Source: Mimachlamys varia
Lineage: Eukaryota > Mollusca > Bivalvia > Pectinida > Pectinidae
Direction of reading: 5' to 3'
Assembly: GCA_947623455.1 (NCBI GenBank)
Contig: OX392527.1
Location: forward strand, 46,606,401-46,670,400
DNA length: 64,000 nucleotides
Below, one piece after another: positions 35,781 through 48,000 of the stretch (the stretch's first letter is position 1; each line of letters starts with the position of its first letter). Position numbers and translations under genes: made by a program. A model generated the notes under the pieces. It was not told where the DNA came from, made no database searches, and saw only the letters and a list, made by a program, of their open reading frames with translations.

Positions 35781-38625
35781 GGGAGAATTTATCACGGGTT
35801 TTCTGTCATTAATCCTGTTGTTTTCTGCAATAATAAAACTTCAAATTAAAAAAAAAAGAAAAAAGAAAATGAACAAGAATAAACAGCTCCACAAAACATT
35901 TTTATAACGAAATGAAGGAAAGAAACAGAGTGGATAATAAAAAGCAACTTGAAACACAGAAATAGTAAAATATTTAAAGGATATGATCACACATTTACAA
36001 TATAAAGAATACAGAATAATAAAAAGTAGAATTCCAAACAAAAACATTAAATAAAACACTGTTTATGTGTATATGTGTGTATGTGTACATGTATATCATA
36101 TGTGGTATATATGGTTTATGAGTGTGAATATCAAACCAACTTTTAAACCAACTACATATAATATTGATACAAATTTAATGTCTGGTTTGAGCAAAATCAG
36201 TTCAGATAGATTCCTTCAGATGCTGAAGATTAAGAACTGACTTCATAAAATTGTTTTAGTAATATATTGCATTTTCAGGAGCTGTTTTTACCTGTTCAAA
36301 GATCAGCCTGAGTGCTCATTTTCTTTTATAAATAGTCAAAAGATAAAAACTCAAGTTCCTTTATGAATGTCACTTAATTACCTACATGTACTTGTATTAA
36401 TGCAAATGTATTAATTCATCAGCAATATCTTCAATATTAACATTATAATTTAGACTTAATAATTCTTGCAAAAAAGAAAAGCTTTTCTTAATTTTGTGAC
36501 AGAAATTGAGTTTTCAAGTTATGGTAACTTACATGTATGATAAGAGTAGACAGGTAAACGTTTAGACAAACTAAGATGATATATCTATGAGACACTATGA
36601 TGTAGAATCGGAGACAACTCTTTCATCAGATGTGGATTTCTGGAGAATTTCTATCAGGTTCTCTGTTACACATTTATTGTGTTAACTTAAACAACATCAC
36701 GACATCAGAACATGACCCCTGATGCAGTGTTGTCCAAATACAAGGGTTCTATTCTTGATATGCATAACGCTAAATTCCACCACCTTGGAAAATTTAATGG
36801 CAGAATTGAAGTCAGATTTCTGTACCAGTCGTCTTGCAAATGATAGCAGTTGACAAACAACCTGTATGAATTCTTGCATACATTGATTTATTGTAAAATA
36901 TAAACAGAACCACAAAGCAGCATAATGGTAAGTTTGACCAGCTTTGATTTCTTCACAGATTTTGTGTAATCTACAAATAAATGGAATCAGTAAAATGATT
37001 GGTCAATTTTTTACATGTTTCAACCAATCAAATGATTGAATGACATGATTTTGTTGTGATATGCTTATTATGCAAAAACAATATTTACCGATATAAGAAA
37101 AGCACATACTAGATACATGTAACAGTGAAGAATATAATAAAATTGGTATAATACATGGTACATGTATAGAAAGCGAAACAAGAAACTAGCCTAATGGTAA
37201 ACTACTGTATCATAAAGGGAGACAATTTCTACAGAAAAGCCAGTGAAGGGAGCCTAATGGTGTCAGACAGAATGAATAAGATAAGAATTGAATACAGAAG
37301 AACAACAAAAATTTGTTTAATGACAGCATACACAAATCCTAACTTATTAACTTTTTTTCCATGTAGCTGTTTTAATCTATTCACCATCATTGAATATAAA
37401 TAATTTGAAATTTTGAATCAACTCTTTGATTAGGTTGCGATTAATATCGAAATTGGGCTTGGTAAAAAATATCCAGGTCTCGGGGAAAGAAACCAACGCC
37501 AATAGACTTAACTACCGGATAAACTGCCCAGTCTTAACTCATCTGACCCCCTTAAAGTTAATCTCATTTGACCCCCTTAAAGTTAATAAAGATTTTTTCC
37601 AACTATTGAAGTGAAAGAGTTCAATATGTGTTTTCATGGGTGAATAATTAAATCCTGTTTCTCCAGTCTACAAACGGTTAATCAGAATTATCTCCCTTCA
37701 CATCTGAGTTATCCTTTCTCAAATCTTGGTACTTTTTCATCAAATGAGAGCTGCATGAAATGGGTTATTTTTTTTCAATTTTTGCGCTATCTAATTTAGT
37801 GACGATGATAAAAAAAGTCACCTGTTAATAAAACATCAACTTAAAATACTGCTTTTCAAAAACATTCTCATTTACTATCGATATATATGTATTTTGTTCT
37901 GATAGCTTAACATAATAGTCAATGAGCAATAAACTGAAATTATTTCTTCTTTATGGTATATGACAAAATTAGCATTTTACATGGAGTGTGTGACCTGACT
38001 GAAAGGGAACCGTATCATCTTATCAACCATCACCACATGTTAATTTGTAAATCTGTTAATTTTGAATACATAGGTTATACTGCCATATATATTGCCACAG
38101 TAACGGGTGTCTTAAGATAAACAACAAAACCTTAGCCAACTAGATAGAAAAATCAAACTTCAATGACCTTGAATTTACACAGAATGACTACAAAAAAGTA
38201 CTGCTTTAATACCAAAACGAAGATTAGGCTGGAATCTTAAATTTTCAACAATGAAGAAATACTGAGGAGTGGATAAACAGACAGACTTCCTATGCTCCTC
38301 TGAGGGTAAATCCTCTACATACAACTTGAAATTTTTTTTTTTTTTTCCATCATGATGAATTTTTTTCCTCAATGATGAAGTTTAAGACTTTTGTTATTTT
38401 TCTTTTGAGCACTGGCATAAAGAAATATTTTCCAGTTCAATGTTTTAGCGATACAATCCTCCAAGTGAAGTTAAAAGATGTATAGTTTGTAAAATCTCTG
38501 ACTAATAGCTCAAGGTATCCAAAAAAAAAATTCTTTTGAGAGAAAGTGAAATAAAACAGTAGTCAGGCTTCACAAATTTTCTTAAAGTGTTGCTGGATTT
38601 TTCACTGGAAAAAATGTGTAAAAAT

Positions 38626-38733
38626 GCTTTGTGATAATTCTATGCAAATTGTGGTAGTTGATTGAATAAAAAACTGACGGCTTTGTGATAATCCTATGCA
38701 AATTGTGGTACTTGATTAATCAAAAACTGACAG
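38626..38733. repeat. Two-copy tandem repeat, 54-bp period
   Basis: GCTTTGTGATAATTCTATGC followed by AAATTGTGGTAGTTGATT is repeated from 38680 with few changes. Confidence 0.75.
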
Positions 38734-38822
38734 TTGTCTGATCATGAAATGATTCGACAATTGAAGACAATTAACCTGTAGTATCAGTATGTGACGGATG
38801 ATGGACATAAGACATCACTTAC

Positions 38823-39058
38823 TTGTGGAGAAATATAAGGTATTGCGGTACCCTGCATTATATCTGGGTTAAGTAACAGTGGAACTCCTGAGACAGCCGC
38901 ACTTCCCCGCCCGTCAGTCTCGGTGAGGAGGAGGGGCGTGTTTGTGAGGGGGGTGGGGGTGTGAAGCAGGTAGGGAGGGGTGGGCTGTTGTGTTTGCTGG
39001 TAGTAAGGGTAGGTGAGAGTGCCTGGGGGGTGACGCTCCAAACACGTGGAAGGAACCC
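38823..39058 (-). CDS. GBF1: GBF1 window exon 29: C-terminal Pro/Thr-rich region
   Basis: 78 codons after the split Gly codon. [18 protein letters not shown] and [13 protein letters not shown], the latter resembling human LPIILNPALIEA near the C-terminus. It ends at donor gtaagtga with no stop codon, so a terminal exon lies to the left. Confidence 0.85.
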
Positions 39059-42000
39059 CTGGTGTAAACAACAAACCAAAGATTATAGAAAACATCACAA
39101 ACAGCTTTCACGTAATCGTAGCATTATGAAGACTATGATCACGATCTATGATCAAAGCAAAACATGTTTATAACAAAGTTTTGACAAATATCCAAATAAA
39201 CACAGAGACTGTATAACGGAAATATTCAACACCCCGTAAAATTTATTTCCATGTTTTTAAGATTTTGACTCAAAATTTATTTGCAGGAAATAACATTCTA
39301 TAGGATTGTGTTATAAACATGTTTTACTGTCAACAAGAGAAATTTGTTAATAAGGACTTCAACATTTAGATAACCAAGTTAATTTAGCACTACATTATTT
39401 CTTGGGAAATAAACCTCAATATCTCGTTTTTAATAAAACAGCTTTCAGCTGTCAATCTATTTGAAATTTCATATGTCCCACGCCCAAAAAAACACAGAAG
39501 TTCAAAAAATTCAACCAAGCTCAGAAAAATACAAAATAATACACGATTTTAGTGAATTGCTATAGAAACTATAGGTTGAACTTTTAAGACATTGAATTAT
39601 TTACCCCTGAAATATCCTGAAATAGTTAGTGGCAAATTGTAGATGAATTCCTTAAACATCATCTTTAAAACCCTTTCCTAAACACTTGAAACAACAATTT
39701 TACATCTTGACAACGGAAACCTAATGAAAGCAAACTAACAGGCGTGCTATATCAAACTAATGACAATATCATAAAAAGAAAAGGAAAAGGAAAGAAAACA
39801 AAAAGGATATAACAAACACTGAAAGATATTTTCACGAAATAACAAACATTTTCCACATTTGAGCACAAACTGACAACATAAAATGGAACTTGATATACAA
39901 AACCAAGACCTAAATGAATATTACATATAAACTGAGGAATTCTTCACTGGACTGAGGCTGACTTTTACCGACAAGGTCACTATGTCATAATTAATATTTA
40001 ACCATGTTAGTACTGTTATAAGAAACATAGAATAAAGTGGAACCAACAATATTGTTTCGTCTCATTCTCCCCTGAAATTTTAAAATGAACTCTTCTAACC
40101 TTTGAAGTGGAAGAGTTCAAATGTGTCCTCAAGGGTAAATACGCTACAGAGGGGCTTTTTAATGTCTATCGTCTGATAATGAAATATAGACAAACTTTGG
40201 AATGTAATCAACTTTCAGGACAGCTTTGACAAAGTACCAGGTACTGGTATATGTTCTTTAGCACTAGGGCTGATAAAGCATATTCAACGAAAGATTTCAA
40301 CAATTCAAACATTCACAATTTGGTGGTATCGTTAAACCTGATTTGTTTTAAATGTCTATATACATTGTAGAGAAAAACCAAACTTAATCGAACCCGATTT
40401 ACTCAAATACACCTCTTTTATCCCCACAGAGTTCATATTACATATCCTACCAACCTTGAACTACTTGGATACTTTTTCTTCCTCAAACTATTGATCTGGT
40501 CCCCACGAGTTCGAGAAAGTGAGGTTTTACTGTATTTCATTTGCTGAACTACCTAATTATATAATGTTCTTGGTTCCACTCAAACACACAGAAACTTTAA
40601 ATAAATATATTTACTTTATAGCAACAGTTCCACGTTAATAGCATATAATTTCTATAAAGGTATGTAAATTTCGATAATCATAAAAAAAGTTAAAATTGTA
40701 TACCATAATATATATGTGATTAAATATAATACAGTATTGTATACCATATTAATCATTTCACCTGTTATTCAAAGGTCATGCAAATATTTCAAAGCAATTA
40801 ATCTTGATATTGAGAAACAGTTAAGGGCTATTCAATTAAAATATCTACCTGACCCCAGGACTCCAAAAGGAATCACTTCTACCCATGGTTGGATTTCCTT
40901 CCTACTGCTTCTATGTAATTGATTAAATAAATTCTATGGGTGGTACCCCTTTAATAACAAAACCTGGAGTCCTAGGGTGGGGTAGATGTTTTACTGGAAT
41001 AGCCCGAACTTATATTAAAGGTGAGGATTCTCTGCTTGATTTTTGGACACAGGTGAATTACTTTTAACACTGAAATTTGAATAAAGCTTAAAATTTTAGT
41101 CTAATAAGTATAGGGTTTTTCCGTAATCAATTGTGTGGGGGAGTCGGGAGGCACCTGTATCAATATAATATATTATTATGGAGATGGGTAGCATTAAAAC
41201 CAGATCAGCCCACCATTCCTTATATTAAATCACTTTTAAAATTTGATTGGTGGAGGGTCTCTGAAAGAAGTGCCTCCAGCCCCTCCCACATATTTTTGAA
41301 CAGCCCGTCTAGTATTTAAATCTGTGGGACTAAAAGTATACAGCTCTACAGATCTAGTATACAGTAATGTGTGACAGGGAGATAGTTTATTCTGGAACAG
41401 CCCTAGGCTTATAGTCTTTAAATCTGTGGGACTAAAAGTAAACAGCTCTACAGATCTATTACACAGTAATAAGCAACACTGAATATGTGCGGTAGGGAGA
41501 TAGGTCCTCTAGCAATAAACTCAGAACATATCTTGTATAAATACACTTCTATCACCTGAAGTCATCACAAAATGTTACCTGCGTCATTATTCACAACCGT
41601 AATACCCTCTAGGGGCACTTCCTCCTGCCGAGGGGGTTCGTGAGTCGTCCCTGGGGGTGGAGCGGGGGCGTCTGTAGGAGCAGGGGCCGACACGTCACTT
41701 ACTGGCTGAGTCTGAATCACATTCTTCGTTTCTGTTACAAACACATACACAAAATACATTTAATATATTGGTTTCAAACTTAACATTAGCTAAACTTTTT
41801 GTTCAATACTGGTATATTTCATCTTGAAAATAAGCTTTTCTTTGTAATTAGTGATTTAGACATGGATGAATCATCTGATCACAATATCATTTGATTCATA
41901 GCTTCACTAACATAAAGAACTGAATATTTCTTTTAAAATGTTCAACTGCTTAAAATACAAGGAAACCAGGCTTCAGTTTGTCAATATCTGCAGGACATGT

Positions 42001-45000
42001 CTTTCTCATATTCTTATTGCATTACAAAGTCACAAGGTCTCCTTTTGCTTATAGTTTCACACATAGTGCTGGCTTCTAGCTAATTTCAGCAACCAAATCA
42101 TGAACTATTAACATCAAACTAGGACAACCAGAATTAATTACCCAATCAATTAGTCCTCTGTTGCAATGTTGCAAAACTAAATCAGTGTTTTGACACCTGT
42201 AAACCTCTAGGAAACAGTTATATTACTGAACTCACCAGACTGGTGAGACTTAAACAGTTCCTGACGTAGATGAGGTAGGAAGGTGTCGATTCTATCCCAG
42301 GTGAGCTTCCAGAGTTGTGACTCCGTCCCGTCCATTGTCTGGAAGATCCCCGCCGTGTCCATCACAAGCAACATGTTCTTCAGCGATTCAGGTATCGCTT
42401 CCAGCTGTGTGTGAATATACGACTAATTACAATACATAATAATAAACCTCATTTGCATTGAACACTGTCTGTATCTTGTGATAAGCCCATGTCTCTTAAT
42501 AAGCCCATTCAAATCAATAACAAGTCTGCAGAAATGCAGTCAGGAACAATATTGGCACCCTGAACTTGGTGTAAAACTATGATAAAAACATTGCTTGCAA
42601 TGTATATCTGTAGAAACGCAAAAACAATAGGGACAATATTGGCACCCTGAACTTGAGCGTAAAACTATGATAAAAATGCTTGCAATGTATTTCTGTAGAA
42701 ATGCAAAATCCGTGCTACTCATTGTCCTGTTATATGCCCACTCCCTACTTTTTATCGGCAGCTACATTGGCACCTACCACTTGGGAGTAAAACTACCGGT
42801 ATGGTAATACATTGCAAACAATAAAATTATTTTTTCAACGTTCTTTGTGAATGAGTGGTCATTTGTCTGATGAAGATGACAAGAGTACATAACATACTAG
42901 TCATCTAAATGGTCACAAAAAAAATATTATGTTGTGTAACAAAATCTTTACTTTCCAACCTGAACAGAATGTTTATAAATAAGTAAAACTTTAAATTGAA
43001 TTAAACCCAACATACACAAAATACATTTGTATTTTGTAGATCTGTACAACTGAAAAGGACAAAATGTTCCTTTCTTTGCCAGTAGGTCTGACAATTATAC
43101 TGGCACGAAATGACCCATTTTCCCATTTTTAACTTAAAGCTAAATCTTTACCAGTAGATCACTTTTATCAGCATGCATATACTTGTCCATGAAGTCCAGG
43201 ATGGTCAGCCATAGTGCTGTGAACGTACTGAGGGACAAGAGTGGACTCAAGTGCTGCAGGAACACCTGGAATTAAAACAAATACCTATTTGGTAAATATA
43301 GGTCCAGTATAAATATACTACATCTGGGTCAGGTAAACACTTGTACTCATACACCCCAGAAGGCACACTGAACTCTTCCAATTCATAGGTTGGAATAGTT
43401 CATTATGAAATTTTGGGGTGAATGAGTTATTAATATTTTATCTTTAAAAATGATTTGGAAATTAAGCTGAAAATAAATCCCTAAGCTTGTGATAATTGGT
43501 TTTTATGTTTATCTAATTTTTATTAGTTAATCCAAAAAAATATAAAGCGTCACTCAATCAGATTTTTCATCATTTGAAATTACTGATGTTGTCTTTTTGA
43601 AAATGTAAAACTAAATATCTTAAGGAACACTGATGAATGTTTCACATAATTCATGCTTATAAAGTCCTCAAAAAAGCAACATATTATGGAAAAAAATGAC
43701 TTTCAAGATAACAACCCCAGCATGCATGTTCCCCTAGGAAATCTCTATTAAATGACGTTAATCGTTTACATAAGGACAGCTGTATAAATATCTTAGATAT
43801 TTGATTACTGAGGTAAAATTTATGTATCGCACATGACACCATGCTGAAGGACAACCCACCTTACACAGAAGTGTGGAAGCTCGCATGCGAGTTTCCTCCA
43901 TACCGGTCGGATCCTGTTGGTTAATGTTCTCCAGTAATTTACTCAGTAGAGGAAACAGCACCTGGAACCATCAAACACAGGTTATAAGTCATTACCAAGG
44001 TCTATTTAAACCAATATCTCAATCACGGACAGCCAGTGAGAAATTAACAAGAGGCCCATGGGCCTTAACGGTCACCTGATGTTTGATATGAAAGAGAAAT
44101 ATGGGAATGTTGAGATGAATATTTATAACAATACATTGTAGCATATCTGGGAGTGGAAAAAATGAATTTTTGAAATTATGTCAATTTGACCCTTTTAGGC
44201 CCCACCCCTCAGGCACCTGGGGGTCAGTCAGTGTCAATATGTGCGTACTACTCAAAAGTCATGTCATATTGATAATTTCAACCAAATTTGCATCATTTCT
44301 TATGGCAATTAAACAAATACGGTAATGCAAAAAAATGTTTTTTTCTGCCAATATACTATAGTAAACTTAACCCCCTCCACAGCGGGAGATGCAAGACCCC
44401 AGAGTCATGAAATTCACAATTTTGGTAAAGAACCTTAAAACCAATCCATCTATGAAGAGTATTTGATTCCAGCATATCTGGGAGAAGAGAAGAAGATTTT
44501 TGAAATTTTTGTTAATTTGACCCTTTTTGGCCCCGCCCTCCAGCCCCTGGGGGTCAACTAGGGCCAACATGTACATACCATCAAAGTGTCATCCCATGCT
44601 GATAATTTGATACAAGTTAGAATGAATTCCAATACAAATCCAACAAATAATAGTCAAAAATGTGATTTCCCTATATAAACTATAGTAAAGTTTACCCCCT
44701 TCCCAGGGGCAAACATGAGACCCCAGGGTCATAAAATTCACAATTTTGGTAAAGCACCTTAAGACCCTTCCACCCGTACCAAACTGGCTAACTGCAAGTA
44801 TACTTGAAGTATACTTCAAGTATAAATAAAGTCTACTTGGTATACTTTTAGGACTGGATATTTGACAAGTATTAGGGAAGTATACTTGAAGTATACTTGA
44901 CTAATACATGAAGCATACTTGCTGAAACTTTGTCATTATTTCAACATTTACGCTAACACTTTCTTTACTTGTCAGGACTTAGAAAATTTTCTGTGCCTGT

Positions 45001-48000
45001 ACCAGCAAAATGTTTAAGTCCATGTTCCTAATTTTGTCAGATTTTTTTTAAAAAACCATATCTTCGCTATTTATTGGTTGATTTTTGTCATCTACGTCTC
45101 ATATTTCACAAAATTTCTTGTAGAAAACCTATTCCTGTATATTTTTGATTTTTTTTTTCAAATTTATTTTTAAACATCATTATTTATTTCAGATTAATTT
45201 CCTTAAATAACAATCATTTCAAAATGTACAAAATGCTTTAGAATCAATAAGATATATTATGACTCAAACAAAATTAAAAAAAAAATTCAAATTACAAGTC
45301 TATAATATATTTAATAATCTACAGATCCAAATAGTCAATGTGGATACTTATCCTATCTCTTATAAAAGTACGGTCATAAAGCCTATAACAGTCGATTATA
45401 AATTAAAAATTATAAACAAAACGAAACCGAAAGTTGCTACATGTTGTGCACTTCCGCGATCAGCAAAACGTTCAATTCTCAAATTCACGAAACGACATAT
45501 AACCTATGCGTGAACGTCGAAATGTTTCCCGATCATGGCTACCGTTCGTTCAAAATAGTTTGCGAAATTCAACATTATCTATGCCCTCGCTTGAGACAAA
45601 ACCACGCGCCATTTTGGGTCCAATTTGTTTTCGTTACATCAGAGTCTTTTCGATGTTTGACAGCAACGACGCAAACTCTAGATCAGCGCCACCTACATTT
45701 GTACTTCCGGATTATGCGCGCTTAGTTTAACCGTCAACAGGACCAATTTAGTTTGAACGATTGAACCGTTTAAAGCCGATATGAGGTATCTGTCTGACGG
45801 TACTTTCAGACGAGGTTTGCATGAACATTTGCAGGTCAGCCGAATTTATACCAGAACATGTTACATTTAAAGACGGGCACATACAGCGAGCAAACATGTC
45901 TAGGTGTTTTGTTGAAAGAACGATATTGTTCACCTCGGAATCGTGCTTGGATATTAGGCCTAGATGGATTTTTTACTTCATCTATTTACTACAAGTTGTA
46001 AGCAAAGTTTGTGTTAGAGGAACGAGGAAGTATGCTGCCCTTGACAAGACAAGACTGTCACAAGTCGAGAGTTTTGTACCCGGTAGGAAGGGGACAAGAT
46101 GGCAGCCAGAAAAGTTCGACAAAGGTAACGTTACACTTGATAATTTCGTTTTCGAAGCGAATATGCACGACTCTTTTTTTTCTTGCCCTTATCGAGGTGG
46201 TTTGTAATAATTGTCGTGAAACATGTTGGTTATCGGCTGTGATAAATATTTCTGTCAAGTTTCAATTCAATGTGATTTGGTTCAGTAATTAATTATAATG
46301 CAGGGATTTGGGGCAGGATTTGGGGATTTTTACCCATATTTTTCCTGAAAATCTCATTGAAAATTCAAAATTGTATAACTTAATAATTTATATTGAAAAA
46401 TCTCATAGATATTTTGCTGATCCAATAAAATCCCTCAAATTCTCCCGATAGGTTTTAAGAGTCAGAATTATCCTTGGTAAGACAGAGTGGTGTGCCAAAA
46501 TTCTGTCATTTTTTTTATTTGCTTTATATTCTTTGTATTTTCGCCTTTTTTCAATGAATTTTTCTAGTGAGTGTTAGCCTATTTTCAGAAGACACTGATA
46601 CATTTGTATTTAACATGTTCTGACAGGTCATTCCAAATTTTCACTGTTGATTTTGACAATTTTTTCTAAGCATACTGGTGGCCGACCAGTTCTCGCCAAG
46701 TACCAGTTGTCGCCAATGGCACTGTAATTTGTATATTTCTTAGTTAATTACCAATTTACACTGGAATTTATAACATGTCAATATATAATACGATACATGT
46801 CATTTTTTTACTTTGAAATATCTTTTTCTTGTTTTACACAGTCGGGTTTGCCATGAACAAGTACCCTGGAGTAGCAGATCTTGACCATGATGATCGAGTG
46901 GGTATTGATCCAGGCAGTGAACGGAAAATTTCGGAGACTCAAGAATGACATTGAATAACTCGATTCAATGAGTGAAGTTTTATATATATTTGTTAATGTT
47001 GAGTATCTGTGGTTGTAAATAGACATTACCTGTGGAAATATTTAATTGACAGCACTTGTTCCTAGATGTGTAATTATAATCAACAGGATAAGGAAAATTC
47101 ACAACCAGACCAAAGTTGGAAACCGAGACCTTCTGAACTCAAGATAGACGCTGAACCGATAGAGTGATCTGGTCGCCAAATTCATGGATAATCTTAATCC
47201 TTTAAATATCTACTAGATGTAGGCAGTACCTGTGGATGTATTGTAAAGACAGTATGTGTATGTACAGTATACTGTACGTACACGATGGATGTGAATTCAA
47301 AGACAGAGCCTGTGTATGTGGATGTATAATATATAAAATCAATTGTCTTTGGACCTGGTATACTATAATTCAGATATACACTATTTAAATATGTTTTGTG
47401 AATATATCAATGAAATATCTTCCTTTTAATTTGATTCATATTAACTGTATAACATGTTTTGTGAATATAATGAAAATAATCATAATTATTTCAATCTGGT
47501 AGTTGATGTATATCTTTTGAATGATGCATACATTTATAAATTCATTACTGAAATAAAGCTACTCTAGACTTCATGTTTGTCATTAATTCATTCTTTTTGC
47601 AAGTATACTTGGAGAATACTTTAAGTATACTTGATATATACTTGTAACTTTATACTTTCCAGCATTACTTCAGCTATATGGACATTGTACTTGAAGTATA
47701 CTTGCAAGCATACTTGCAAGTATACTTCAAGTATACTTGCATGAATACTTGACAATAGACACCAAGTATACTTGAAGTAAAGTATACTTCAAGTATACTT
47801 GAACTATACTTGCAAGTATTCTTCAAGTAGGCAGTACTCCAAGTATACTTCAAGTATACTTTTAGCCTAATACTTACACCTAATTTGCATACAAAATCAA
47901 AATACTTTAAGTATACTTGAAGTATAGTCCAAAACTTATACTTTAAGTATACTTTAAGGCTATACTTTAAGTATACTTTAAGTATTAGTTAATTCCGTAA

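Larger units (their letters stand above)
29641..38822. other. Long non-coding stretch at the 3' side of GBF1
   Basis: Nine kilobases of AT-rich sequence without a convincing coding exon. It should contain the terminal GBF1 exon and 3' UTR, because exon 29 ends at a donor. It also holds a MITE (31530-31916), a dispersed repeat (31205-31345), the CCAAT-rich array (34450-35780) and a two-copy repeat (38626-38733). One candidate acceptor is at 38264 (ccactcctcag, minus). It would add 28 codons and a stop, but the product is unlike known GBF1 ends. Confidence 0.35.

Noticed and set aside
36697..36915. Minus-strand frame of 72 codons as a possible terminal GBF1 exon
   Set aside because: An acceptor-like sequence exists (ttcatacag), but the product has no likeness to GBF1 C-termini and the frame ends without a supporting poly(A) signal that I could confirm.
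38175..38372. Minus-strand frame as GBF1 exon 30
   Set aside because: The phase and acceptor fit, but the hydrophobic product looks non-coding. Kept only as a weak candidate in the text.
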